From contig NZ_JBDVNC010000022.1 in the NCBI RefSeq assembly GCF_039969785.1, positions 248,001 through 312,000 on the forward strand: a stretch of 64,000 bases of DNA. Reading direction: 5' to 3'. The stretch is from Shimia sp039969785 (GTDB lineage Bacteria > Pseudomonadota > Alphaproteobacteria > Rhodobacterales > Rhodobacteraceae). Shown here in pieces: positions 17,810-26,178 of the stretch. The stretch's first letter is position 1. Each line of letters opens with the position of its first letter. The notes beneath the pieces were generated by a model. The model ran no database searches. It worked only from the letters and a program-made list of their open reading frames with translations, and was not told where the DNA came from. The position numbers and the translations under genes are program-made.

Positions 17810-18523
17810 TTGGATAATGCAACCTATACAACGTTGACACGACAGGCTGGGTTGGGCCGTGAAATGTCAGTTATTGCTAACAATATCGCTAATGCAAGCA
17901 CGTCAGGTTTCCGTCAGGCTGGCGTTACTTTTACCGAGTTCATTCAGACATCACGCGGATCCGACAGCCTGTCGATGGCGGTCGCGAATTTGCCCAGTAT
18001 TTCAGCGGCCCAGGGAACCCTTACTCAGACCGGCGGCACATTTGATTTCGCCATCGAAGGCGACGGTTTTTTCATGGTTGAAACACCAAACGGCGACCGC
18101 CTGACGCGCGCCGGCAGTTTTGCGCCCAACGGGGACGGCGATCTGGTAACACCTGATGGGTATCGGGTGATGGACAGTGGTGGCACACCAATTTTCATAC
18201 CCCCCGATGCGGACGGAGTCGACGCTTCCTCTGACGGTACAATCAGCATCGACGGCCGTCCACTAGCGCAAATCGGCGTTTTTGAACCCCTTGAACCTCT
18301 GAAATTGAAGCGCGTTGGCGCAGTAATGTTCGATGCGCCAGGTGGGGCCGATCCACTCGAGTCTGGCCGAGTTGTTCAGGGCTTTATCGAAAATTCAAAC
18401 GTTGACACAATTTCTCAACTCTCTCGCATGATCGAAGTGCAGCGATCATATGAAATGGGACAAGGTTTCCTGGACTCGGAAAACGAACGCATCCGCACAG
18501 CTTTGAAAACATTTATCCGATAA
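17810..18523 (+). CDS. flgF: Flagellar basal-body rod protein FlgF
   Basis: Proximal rod protein, 237 aa. The N-terminal signature is MSVIANNIANASTSGFRQAGV, the middle shows GTFDFAIEGDGFFMVETPNGDRLTRAGSF, and the C-terminus is FIENSNVDTISQLSRMIEVQRSYEMGQGFLDSENERIRTALKTF. The start is TTG at 17810, supported by GGAGGA five bases upstream and the LDNATYTTL beginning expected for this family; no ATG fits. The reading frame stays open much further upstream inside fliQ, but that part is not FlgF. Confidence 0.92.
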   Translation: MDNATYTTLTRQAGLGREMSVIANNIANASTSGFRQAGVTFTEFIQTSRGSDSLSMAVANLPSISAAQGTLTQTGGTFDFAIEGDGFFMVETPNGDRLTRAGSFAPNGDGDLVTPDGYRVMDSGGTPIFIPPDADGVDASSDGTISIDGRPLAQIGVFEPLEPLKLKRVGAVMFDAPGGADPLESGRVVQGFIENSNVDTISQLSRMIEVQRSYEMGQGFLDSENERIRTALKTFIR

Positions 18524-18538
18524 CGCAAGGAGACCATC

Positions 18539-19324
18539 ATGCGTGCCTTAAAAATTGCAGCAACAGGTATGAGCGCCCAGCAATTGCGGGTCGAAACCAT
18601 TTCAAACAACCTCGCGAATATGTCGACCACCGGATATAATGCACGTCGTGCTGAATTTGCTGACTTGCATTACCAACAGGTTTCGCGCGCCGGATCGATC
18701 AGCGCCGCCGATGGATCGATTTTGCCGACAGGGGTCCAGGTCGGATTGGGCGTACGGCCAGCCGCCATCTCGGTGCATCTGTCTCAGGGATCTCTGTCTC
18801 AAACCGGTGGCGATCTGGATATCGCAATCGAGGGACAAGGCTATCTCGAAGTTGAATTGCCTTCAGGGCAGTTCGGGTACACCCGTGATGGCGCACTAAA
18901 ACGCAGCGCTGACGGGCTGATTGTGACATCCGAGGGGTTTTCCGTCGCCCCGGAAATCACAATCCCGACTGACGCGCGCAGTATCTCGATAAATGCCGAC
19001 GGGGAAGTTTATGCGTACTTTGATGACGCAGCAGAAGCCCAGCTGCTTGGCCAATTCACTCTGACTGGGTTCGCCAACGCCAAGGGGCTGGAGGCAATTG
19101 GCAGCAACATGTTTCTGGAAACCGAAGCATCCGGTGCCCCTCTGGCCGGCAACCCCGGCGAAGACGGTTTAGGAGTCCTGAGACAAGGCTATTTGGAAGA
19201 TAGTTCAGTGGACGCCGTCAGAGAGGTCACAGAGCTGATCGAGGCACAACGCGGATACGAACTGAATGCAAAGGTTATTTCCGCTGCTGATCAAATGCTG
19301 GCCGCAACCACACAGGTACGTTGA
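18539..19324 (+). CDS. flgG: Flagellar basal-body distal rod protein FlgG
   Basis: Distal rod subunit, 261 aa. It begins MRALKIAATGMSAQQLRVETISNNLANMSTTGYNARRAEF, the classical FlgG start, and ends LEDSSVDAVREVTELIEAQRGYELNAKVISAADQMLAATTQ. Length equals that of E. coli FlgG (260). AAGGAG lies upstream. The stop overlaps the flgA start (TGATG). Confidence 0.96.
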   Translation: MRALKIAATGMSAQQLRVETISNNLANMSTTGYNARRAEFADLHYQQVSRAGSISAADGSILPTGVQVGLGVRPAAISVHLSQGSLSQTGGDLDIAIEGQGYLEVELPSGQFGYTRDGALKRSADGLIVTSEGFSVAPEITIPTDARSISINADGEVYAYFDDAAEAQLLGQFTLTGFANAKGLEAIGSNMFLETEASGAPLAGNPGEDGLGVLRQGYLEDSSVDAVREVTELIEAQRGYELNAKVISAADQMLAATTQVR

Positions 19325-19743
19325 TGCGCTGTTTTACCCTGATCCCATGTTTTCTGTGCGCCACGATGGTCCAGGCAGACGTTGTCGTGGCCACACAGAT
19401 TATCCGCGCAAATTCGATCATTCCGGCCAATGCAATTGCCGTCAAAGATGGCACAATTCCGGGCACTCATACGAATTTAGCTGACGTTATCGGGCTGGAA
19501 GCACGCACCTCAATATACCCGGGGCGTCCCGTCCGATTGAACGATACAGGAGCGCCGGCATTAGTTGAGCGCAACCAGATCGTCGCCCTGACATTTGTCA
19601 CTCAGGGTCTCGAAATATCGACGGAAGGGCGCTCTCTGTCCAGGGCGGGCGTTGGAGACCGTGTGCGCGTAATGAACCTGACATCGCGCACCACGATTAG
19701 CGGAACCGTCTTGTCTGACGGATCCATCCAAGTATCAAATTGA
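19324..19743 (+). CDS. flgA: Flagella basal-body P-ring formation protein FlgA
   Basis: Periplasmic chaperone for FlgI in P-ring assembly, 139 aa. An N-terminal signal sequence (MRCFTLIPCFLCATMVQADVV) is followed by an SAF-like domain with IIRANSIIPANAIAVKDG, GLEARTSIYPGRPVRLND and a C-terminal GDRVRVMNLTSRTTISGTVLSDGSIQV, which is typical FlgA. It is shorter than E. coli FlgA (219 aa), keeping only the C-terminal SAF part, as usual in alphaproteobacteria. It overlaps flgG by one base. Confidence 0.9.
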   Translation: MRCFTLIPCFLCATMVQADVVVATQIIRANSIIPANAIAVKDGTIPGTHTNLADVIGLEARTSIYPGRPVRLNDTGAPALVERNQIVALTFVTQGLEISTEGRSLSRAGVGDRVRVMNLTSRTTISGTVLSDGSIQVSN

Positions 19744-19754
19744 GAGGTCAATAC

Positions 19755-20486
19755 ATGAATAGTCTCTCTATGCTAGCTATGGTTGCAGTTTTGAGTGTCG
19801 TCGCGTGTTCTCGCTTGGATCATCTGGGTAAAGCGCCAGATTTTTCTCCTACGATGAACAACCAGGAACATTACGCAATGATGAACCCTCCGCTTCCGGT
19901 TAGCTTGTCAGAAGCGCGAAACACTGAGGAAGCCTCGCTGTGGAGCCGCAACCGACAATCACTGCTCGGCGATCGTCGCGCGATGCGACGTGGCGATATA
20001 ATGACGGTGGTGATCGAAATTGACGAGGAAGCAAAGATCAACAATGAAACCGAACGCAGTCGACAAGGTGATGAGAGCATGTCTGTCCCACATCTGTTCG
20101 GTCTCCCGCAACGGATTAATCCCGAGCTAGCTGCAGGCGCGTCGTTGGACCCTGCCGTCTCGCTCAACTCAACCAGCAGCAGTTCTGGCGACGGTTCTGT
20201 GAGGCGCAGCGAGGAACTGACTTTGCGGGTAGCCGTAACAATTGTTGACGTGTTGCCAAACGGAGTTTTGGCGATTGAGGGCAGCCAGGAGTTGCGCGTA
20301 AATTTCGAACTTCGCGAATTGCTCGTATCCGGGTTTGTCCGTCCTGAAGACGTCTCGCGGCAGAATGAAATCACGTATGACAAAATTGCCTCCGCCCGTG
20401 TTTCATATGGAGGGCGAGGCCAGATCACAGATGTGCAACAGCCCCGATATGGCCAGCAGATTCTCGATGTAATTCTGCCATTCTGA
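19755..20486 (+). CDS. flgH: Flagellar L-ring protein FlgH
   Basis: Outer-membrane lipoprotein that forms the L ring, 243 aa. A lipoprotein signal ends SVVAC, giving a lipidated Cys. FlgH landmarks are ASLWSRNRQSLLGDRRAMRRGDIMTVVIEIDEEAKINN and the end VRPEDVSRQNEITYDKIASARVSYGGRGQITDVQQPRYGQQILDVI. The ATG at 19755 is preferred over an upstream TTG because GAGAGG lies 7 bases before it and the signal peptide is then of normal length. Confidence 0.94.
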   Translation: MNSLSMLAMVAVLSVVACSRLDHLGKAPDFSPTMNNQEHYAMMNPPLPVSLSEARNTEEASLWSRNRQSLLGDRRAMRRGDIMTVVIEIDEEAKINNETERSRQGDESMSVPHLFGLPQRINPELAAGASLDPAVSLNSTSSSSGDGSVRRSEELTLRVAVTIVDVLPNGVLAIEGSQELRVNFELRELLVSGFVRPEDVSRQNEITYDKIASARVSYGGRGQITDVQQPRYGQQILDVILPF

Positions 20487-20499
20487 CAAAGGAATAACA

Positions 20500-20994
20500 G
20501 TGAAAAAGCTTCTTCCCATTTTACTGATCATGATTGGGATCGGCTCGGGGATCGGTGCCGGCCTTTATTTACGCCCGGACTCAGAAGAGCTGGTCACCGA
20601 AAACCCGTGTGGAACAGATCCCAGTCTTCATGCGGCCGAAAAGACTGCAGCGCGCGAACCGGGCACATCCAATCGCGAATATGTAAAGCTGACGAACCAA
20701 TTTGTCGTACCGGTGGTACAAAACGAAGTTGTGACATCACTCGTCCTTATATCGCTGAGCCTCGAAGTAGGGACCGGCGATCGCGAGGCAATATTTGCTC
20801 GGGAACCAAAGTTACGAGACGCATTGCTTCAAGTCATGTTTGATCATGCCAATGCGGGCGGGTTTCGAGGCGCGTTCACCAATTCCAGTAAACTTGACGT
20901 ACTTCGCGATACGCTGAGCGACGTCGCTCACAATGTTTCAGACAAACGTGTTTCAGGTGTATTGATCACCGACATTGCACGTCAAGATGTCTGA
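20500..20994 (+). CDS. FliL-like flagellar basal-body-associated membrane protein (first copy)
   Basis: 164 aa with one N-terminal membrane helix (LLPILLIMIGIGSGIGAGLYL) and a periplasmic domain. The pattern YVKLTNQFVVPVV...VTSLVLISLSLEV...REPKLRDALLQVMFDHANAGGF...LDVLRDTLSDVAHN is close to FliL proteins, which brace the stator around the motor. Start GTG with AAAGGA upstream, 13 bases after flgH. A second, more standard FliL is encoded at 30326-30817, so this is either a paralogue or a FliL-derived protein with a separate job. Confidence 0.7.
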   Translation: MKKLLPILLIMIGIGSGIGAGLYLRPDSEELVTENPCGTDPSLHAAEKTAAREPGTSNREYVKLTNQFVVPVVQNEVVTSLVLISLSLEVGTGDREAIFAREPKLRDALLQVMFDHANAGGFRGAFTNSSKLDVLRDTLSDVAHNVSDKRVSGVLITDIARQDV

Positions 20995-21002
20995 AATACA
21001 TC

Positions 21003-21413
21003 TCATCGAAGCATCATTGGATCAATCAAGGCATCCAGAGATGCTCTTTCACACAAAAACTTGCGATCCATTTTATCATCATCGACGAGTTTGTTTAGCA
21101 CTTCCGCTTTACCGAATGCCTTTTTGGCTTCCTTTATTGCGAGCTCCTTGCGCGCCAGCAATTTTGCCAACTTTAGGTTAAGAGCCAGTCGACTTCGCCC
21201 AACCCACTGGTTCCAGTTATGATCGCCCCTGATCGCTTTGTAGGAGTCGTCAGACAACAATGTCTTTTGACCACGTTCAACATCTCGCGATAAATCTGCC
21301 AACATTGCTCTGAGCCTTCTTTCTTCGCTCAATAAGCTGGCAAGCGCATTTTGAGACAGCTCCAACTGAAGGTTCGTAATATCAGCTAGTGCAGATAAAT
21401 GTGCTCGCTTCAT
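21003..21413 (-). CDS. Hypothetical helical protein, possible FliJ/YscO-like
   Basis: 136 aa, almost wholly alpha-helical and highly charged, with heptad repeats across about residues 15-60 and 75-115. It is the last gene of the flhA-fliR-flhB unit and its start overlaps the flhB stop by 4 bases (ATGA). No family could be named with certainty. Size, coiled-coil character and position next to an export gate gene are what FliJ/YscO stalk proteins show, and no other fliJ candidate exists in the cluster. This is an inference from position and fold only. Confidence 0.45.
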   Translation of the reverse strand: MKRAHLSALADITNLQLELSQNALASLLSEERRLRAMLADLSRDVERGQKTLLSDDSYKAIRGDHNWNQWVGRSRLALNLKLAKLLARKELAIKEAKKAFGKAEVLNKLVDDDKMDRKFLCERASLDALIDPMMLR

Positions 21414-22495
21414 CTTTGCGCTCTTGCCTCCTTCCGCATCATTTCGGAAAATCGAATTGCCGTGGCGACAGGACGGAATAGCACCGATGGTATTTCCTGA
21501 CCTAAGTCCACTGTTGCAAACAGAGCGCGCGCCGTAGGAGGATCGCTCCTGATGGGTATCGCCGCCTCAATACCGCGTTCACGAATGCGTGCCGCGATTT
21601 CATCGACGCCCTTTGCGATGCAAACCGGAGCTTCACCGGTCCGACGGCTCCACTGCAGCGCAACCGCGTAATGAGTTGGGTTCACAATAATTACATCAGC
21701 CTGGTGCACGTCTGCCAACATCTGCGAATGGGCTATTTCTTGCGCTTTTTGGCGTCTCTGTTGTTTGATATGCGGATCACCCTCAGCTTCCTTGAATTCG
21801 TCCGTCATTTCCTTGTGGGTCATCATGTTTTTGCGCAAATGCTCTTGGCGTTGCCAAAAATAGTCAACGGCGCCAATTAAGCTCGCGATCAGAACAACAA
21901 TGAACAGGAACTCCAAGAGAAGTTGGCCCAACATTGCTGCGGCCATAGCTGGTTCCGCGAAAATGGTCCCCGCCATGTCGCTCAGGCGCAAATTCATAAA
22001 AAAACCAAGGCAGACAGAATAAATAAGCAGCTTTGTGAAACTTTTGGAAAACTCGAACAAACCGCTTCGCCCAAATTTGTTTTTTGCATTTTGGATTGGG
22101 CTTATCCGGTTGAGCTTGAATTTTACTTTGGACGCAGTAAACAAGACCGCACGCTGGGCGACGAGAATAATTGCAACTGCAATGGCTGGAATGGCAAACC
22201 AAGGAGAAAGAGGCCATATTATCCCAGCGAAAATCCCCCCAGTGGTGGTTGCCGGATTGCCGTCAAAAATAAGGGGCGCAATCTGATGTGGCCGATCTAA
22301 AAGAATAGAAAGATGCTGACCAAGTTCCGAAGTGGACGCGGCCCCCACGAAGGAGAACGCTAAGAGAAGCCCTGCATACCCCGCCGCAACAGCCAAATCT
22401 GCCGATTTGGCAATCTCCCCTTTCTTGCGTGCATTTTCGAGCTTGCGAGGCGTCGCCTCAAATGGCTTTTCAGAATCGTCTTCCTGGCCGCTCAT
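21410..22495 (-). CDS. flhB: Flagellar export protein FlhB
   Basis: Export gate and substrate-specificity switch, 361 aa. Four membrane segments lie within about 32-210. The C-terminal cytoplasmic domain carries the autocleavage motif NPTH at 272-275 within VIIVNPTHYAVALQW, followed by PVCIAKGVDEIAARIRE. The N-terminus EKPFEATPRKLENARKKGEIAKS is family-typical. Overlaps fliR and the downstream small helical gene by 4 bases each. Confidence 0.96.
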   Translation of the reverse strand: MSGQEDDSEKPFEATPRKLENARKKGEIAKSADLAVAAGYAGLLLAFSFVGAASTSELGQHLSILLDRPHQIAPLIFDGNPATTTGGIFAGIIWPLSPWFAIPAIAVAIILVAQRAVLFTASKVKFKLNRISPIQNAKNKFGRSGLFEFSKSFTKLLIYSVCLGFFMNLRLSDMAGTIFAEPAMAAAMLGQLLLEFLFIVVLIASLIGAVDYFWQRQEHLRKNMMTHKEMTDEFKEAEGDPHIKQQRRQKAQEIAHSQMLADVHQADVIIVNPTHYAVALQWSRRTGEAPVCIAKGVDEIAARIRERGIEAAIPIRSDPPTARALFATVDLGQEIPSVLFRPVATAIRFSEMMRKEARAQR

Positions 22496-23265
22496 GGAGC
22501 AACTCCGGCATCAGTAAGGAAACTATGGAGTGCGTTCACCCAGACGGACAAAAGAATAGGCGACATCAGTGCCAAAAGCACAAGCCCACCTGTTGTAATA
22601 ACCGGAGCACCAACAAAAGCTACCATCAATTGCGGCATTGCGCGATTGATGACTCCAAGGGTCAAGTTATAGAGTGCAGACATAATCACAAAAGGCGCCG
22701 CTAGACGAAAAGCCATTCCGAAGGCTTGAGAGACCTGAGATAATCCCCAAAACAATGCAATTTCTGTCGCCGGTAGAACACCGAATGCAAATATTTTGTA
22801 GGAGCTGGCGAAGTACGTTGCGACTCTAATATGCAATCCCGTGGTTACGGCTAATGCAAACCCGGCAACCACCAAAACATGTCCAATTGCGGGCAATGGC
22901 TCTGCTCCCGAATTCCCCAAAAGTTGCGACAATGATGTCGATTGAGCGGCAATGGCACCGGCCGTTTGCAGAATAAAAACAAACATGCGGACACCTAGCC
23001 CAAGGACCAAGCCAATTAGTGTTTCAACAAGAATAGTGGAAACTAGACCAATCCGGTCCAAGCCCTCAACCCCGGTCAATGTAACTGACGGCGCAACAAT
23101 AAAGGTAAAAGCAATCGCCACGCCCAGCTTTATTCTAACTGGTACGGACATCTCTCCAAATGCGGGGAGAAGAGAAACGGCTGCACCGATCCGCAAAAAT
23201 ACAAAAAACCCGTGCCAAATCAGAGTTTGTGACAGATCCAGATATTCTTGAAATTGTGCAATCAT
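22492..23265 (-). CDS. fliR: Flagellar export gate protein FliR
   Basis: Inner-membrane export gate component, 257 aa with about six hydrophobic segments. Landmarks are FFVFLRIGAAVSLLPAFGEMSVPVRIKLGVAIAFTFI and the central FILQTAGAIAAQSTSLSQLLG, both typical of FliR. It overlaps flhA upstream and flhB downstream by 4 bases, forming a tight flhA-fliR-flhB unit. Confidence 0.95.
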   Translation of the reverse strand: MIAQFQEYLDLSQTLIWHGFFVFLRIGAAVSLLPAFGEMSVPVRIKLGVAIAFTFIVAPSVTLTGVEGLDRIGLVSTILVETLIGLVLGLGVRMFVFILQTAGAIAAQSTSLSQLLGNSGAEPLPAIGHVLVVAGFALAVTTGLHIRVATYFASSYKIFAFGVLPATEIALFWGLSQVSQAFGMAFRLAAPFVIMSALYNLTLGVINRAMPQLMVAFVGAPVITTGGLVLLALMSPILLSVWVNALHSFLTDAGVAP

Positions 23266-25349
23266 GCAGCGACAAGCCCAACCAAAGACGGTCGTGCCTC
23301 AAGTCCGATTTCCTCAAACGATAGCACAGGGTTTTGAATACCTTTAGCGCTCATGACCGTTCGCAAAAATCGTCTTCGCCGGGTTGAGGTGACAAGTGCG
23401 GGATAGATTCCTTTGTCACCAGCATCTTCCATGCGCTCACCGATTGATCGGGCAAGCGTAGTGAATACGTCAGGTGGCAATGCAATATCAAATCCACCGT
23501 TATCCCCGTCAATTTGGTAATTTGACAAGGTCTCCTCCCACTCTGGCGCCAGCTGAACCAGAGGAATTGTTCCATCCGCGCGCTTCATATCGGAGACAAG
23601 TTGAAAACCTAACCTTTGGCGAACGTGTTCGCAAATCGCCTCTGGCAAAACATGCACCTGACGAGCCTCTGCAGTAGCTTCAAGAATAAGAGACATATTC
23701 CGAACGGACACCTGCTCTTCCAAGAGGAGACGTAAGACACGATGAAGAATGTCCAACGGCACTTTCTCTGGAATAAGGTGGTCGATCATATTCCGATTTG
23801 CCTCCGAACGGATTGGATCACTAAGGTTGGTCATTTCATCAAGGATACGTCGCAAGCCTTTAAGGGTTAGCAACCGGCTTAAGTTACTCTTTATTGTCTC
23901 TAGTAAATGCGTTGCAAGAACTTCTCCTGGCGCCACGATCGTCGCGCCGGATAGTGCGGCATTTTCCTGGTCTGCAAGGTCAATCCATCGCGCCGGCGCC
24001 CCATAAACCGGTTCATTTACATCGCTCCCCGATGGCAGTTGATCTGAGGTATCCTGTTTTAGGATCAGTACTTTATCAGATTGAAGTGTAGCTTTTGCCT
24101 GAACAACTCCTTGGATGCGAATTACGTAACTTCCAACCGCCAAAGACGGTTCGTCCGTCAACCGTATTTCAGGCATTACGATCCCATAATTACTCGCGAT
24201 ATGAGATCGCATATTAACTATCCGAGCATCCAAGCCAGTGCCGGCATCCAATACCAAATTTACAAGGTCTTGGGAAAATTCAACATGAATGTCATCTAGA
24301 TCAAGAACATCAGCGATCGGCCTCTCTCGGGGGATTTCATTCTGCAGAGATTCTTGGGACGTTTCTTCGTCAACCTGAACTTTGCGCTTGAATAAAACGT
24401 AGGCCGCGCTGGCAAGGAGAGCGCTACCAGCGCTAAATGGCAGGAAAGGCAAACCGGGAACCAATCCAAACAATGCCATTAGGCCTGCAACGGTCGCCAG
24501 AGCGGGGGGATAGCTGCCAAGTTGACGGATCAGCGTTAAGTCAGTTGATCCAGTGGCTCCACCACGCGCCAACAAAAGAGCAGAAGCAATTGAAATGATT
24601 ACGGCAGGAAATTGAGTGACCAAACCGTCACCAACCGTCAAAATTGCATATGTTTCAAAAGCCTGCCCGAATTCCATTCCGTGGACCGCGATCCCCATTA
24701 TCAACCCCATCACCAGGTTCATCAAAGTGATCAGCAAGCCCGCGATTGCGTCGCCCTTCACAAATTTCGACGCCCCGTCGAGAGACCCAAAAAAGGTCGT
24801 TTCCTGTTGCTCAAGTTCGCGTCGCATTTTGGCTTCGGCATGATCAATGGCACCCGCAGACATATCGCTATCAATTGCAAGTTGCTTTCCAGGCATGCCG
24901 TCCAAAGCAAACCTAGCGCCCACTTCCGCCATTCGTGCAGCTCCCTTGGTGATGACCATGAAATTAACAATTAGCAGCACACCGAACACTACAAGCCCAA
25001 GAAACACACTCCCTCCCATAACAAAGTTGGCAAATCCTTCGATCACATCGCCAGCAGCCCGAGTTCCGGTATGTCCTTGTCCAATTATAAGTTTCGTTGA
25101 TGATACATTTAGCGACAAACGCAACATCAAAGAGGCCAACAAAATAGTCGGGAATGCAGAAAATTCGAGTGGTCGCGTAATGAACAAAGTTACTGTAAAA
25201 ATTAGAATCGCGAGTGCGAAAGAACCTGCTAATCCAATATCCAACACCCATGCCGGAACGGGAAGAATCATCATAGCAATTACCGCCATCAATGCCAAAG
25301 CAAGGAGTATTGTCGGGCTAAATAGATTTTTTACGCTCATACCGGTCAT
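23262..25349 (-). CDS. flhA: Flagellar biosynthesis protein FlhA
   Basis: Largest export gate subunit, 695 aa. About eight membrane helices fill residues 1-320, including the FHIPEP-type signature TKGAARMAEVGARFALDGMPGKQLAIDSDMSAG. The C-terminal cytoplasmic platform, which binds chaperone-substrate complexes, is complete, with DEMTNLSDPIRSEANRNMIDHLIPEKVPLDILHRVLRLLLEEQVSVRNMSLILE. The start could be the ATG at 25349 or the one at 25340; the gene begins within 2 bases of the upstream stop. Confidence 0.96.
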   Translation of the reverse strand: MTGMSVKNLFSPTILLALALMAVIAMMILPVPAWVLDIGLAGSFALAILIFTVTLFITRPLEFSAFPTILLASLMLRLSLNVSSTKLIIGQGHTGTRAAGDVIEGFANFVMGGSVFLGLVVFGVLLIVNFMVITKGAARMAEVGARFALDGMPGKQLAIDSDMSAGAIDHAEAKMRRELEQQETTFFGSLDGASKFVKGDAIAGLLITLMNLVMGLIMGIAVHGMEFGQAFETYAILTVGDGLVTQFPAVIISIASALLLARGGATGSTDLTLIRQLGSYPPALATVAGLMALFGLVPGLPFLPFSAGSALLASAAYVLFKRKVQVDEETSQESLQNEIPRERPIADVLDLDDIHVEFSQDLVNLVLDAGTGLDARIVNMRSHIASNYGIVMPEIRLTDEPSLAVGSYVIRIQGVVQAKATLQSDKVLILKQDTSDQLPSGSDVNEPVYGAPARWIDLADQENAALSGATIVAPGEVLATHLLETIKSNLSRLLTLKGLRRILDEMTNLSDPIRSEANRNMIDHLIPEKVPLDILHRVLRLLLEEQVSVRNMSLILEATAEARQVHVLPEAICEHVRQRLGFQLVSDMKRADGTIPLVQLAPEWEETLSNYQIDGDNGGFDIALPPDVFTTLARSIGERMEDAGDKGIYPALVTSTRRRRFLRTVMSAKGIQNPVLSFEEIGLEARPSLVGLVAA

Positions 25350-25350
25350 T

Positions 25351-26100
25351 CTAGCTGTCCACGTCGATTATCGGCGTAATTCGGCTTGCCGTTATCGGAA
25401 CTAATGATCCCAGTAAATTCGGTTTACTCCTGGAAGTTAGGAGTGGAAATGAATTACTCGCTGGATCTACGGTCAAATCAGCCAATATAGATTGCGATTT
25501 GTTGGGATATATTGACTTGGGAAGTGATGCCAATATTCTATTGAATCGATTGGCATATTTTTGCGCAAATTCAGGTGTTCGGGAGTGGTATGCGGAAGCG
25601 GCCTCAGTCCAAGAACCGAATTCTGCGTACAACCGCGACAGAAATTCGGCAGCGTAACGAGCATTTTCCAACGGATCAAACATCTCATTTAGGTTGCCGA
25701 AATGCTTGCCATGCCAACGATGGTTCAGTTGAAAGCAACCGACATCAAAACTTCGAGCTCCGTTATCGTAGTGTTTCTGAGCATATTCCCGGGCTTTTTC
25801 CTTGGATTCAAACCAAACTCCCTTTCCCTCCATATTTACCGTCCACGGCCAAGGCCACAGCTGACCATTTCGTTGACGTCCAGTCTCTGTGCGGGCAATA
25901 GCTAACAAGACGTTCACTGGAATTCCAACTTCAATTGCCGCAGACCGGGCTGATCGATCGCAAACATGGTCGTCGGACGCATTCGCTGTTAGCGGACACA
26001 TAGTGCAAAAGGCCAGATACATCCAACACGCCAATTTCGTGTCTATTTTAAGTATGCGTCTTGAAGTAGAGCCATTCTGGCGAGAGAAATATTCTTGCAT
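25351..26100 (-). CDS. Lytic transglycosylase in flagellar cluster, SltF-like
   Basis: Peptidoglycan-cleaving enzyme of 249 aa, probably opening the wall for the growing rod. An N-terminal signal region ends near LTANASDD. The SLT domain has the catalytic Glu72 in LLAIARTETG, then DVGCFQLNHRWHGKHF and a C-terminal ASAYHSRTP, all expected for family 1 transglycosylases. It is coupled to flhA on the same strand. Since the FlgJ-like protein here lacks a muramidase half, this enzyme most likely supplies that activity, as SltF does in Rhodobacter sphaeroides. Confidence 0.85.
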   Translation of the reverse strand: MQEYFSRQNGSTSRRILKIDTKLACWMYLAFCTMCPLTANASDDHVCDRSARSAAIEVGIPVNVLLAIARTETGRQRNGQLWPWPWTVNMEGKGVWFESKEKAREYAQKHYDNGARSFDVGCFQLNHRWHGKHFGNLNEMFDPLENARYAAEFLSRLYAEFGSWTEAASAYHSRTPEFAQKYANRFNRILASLPKSIYPNKSQSILADLTVDPASNSFPLLTSRSKPNLLGSLVPITASRITPIIDVDS

Positions 26101-26178
26101 TCGGGTGCTTCCTACCTGCTTTCAAACGACGTTACGGATTAACTATTTAGAATTGGTAATCAGATCTTATGTCTGACG

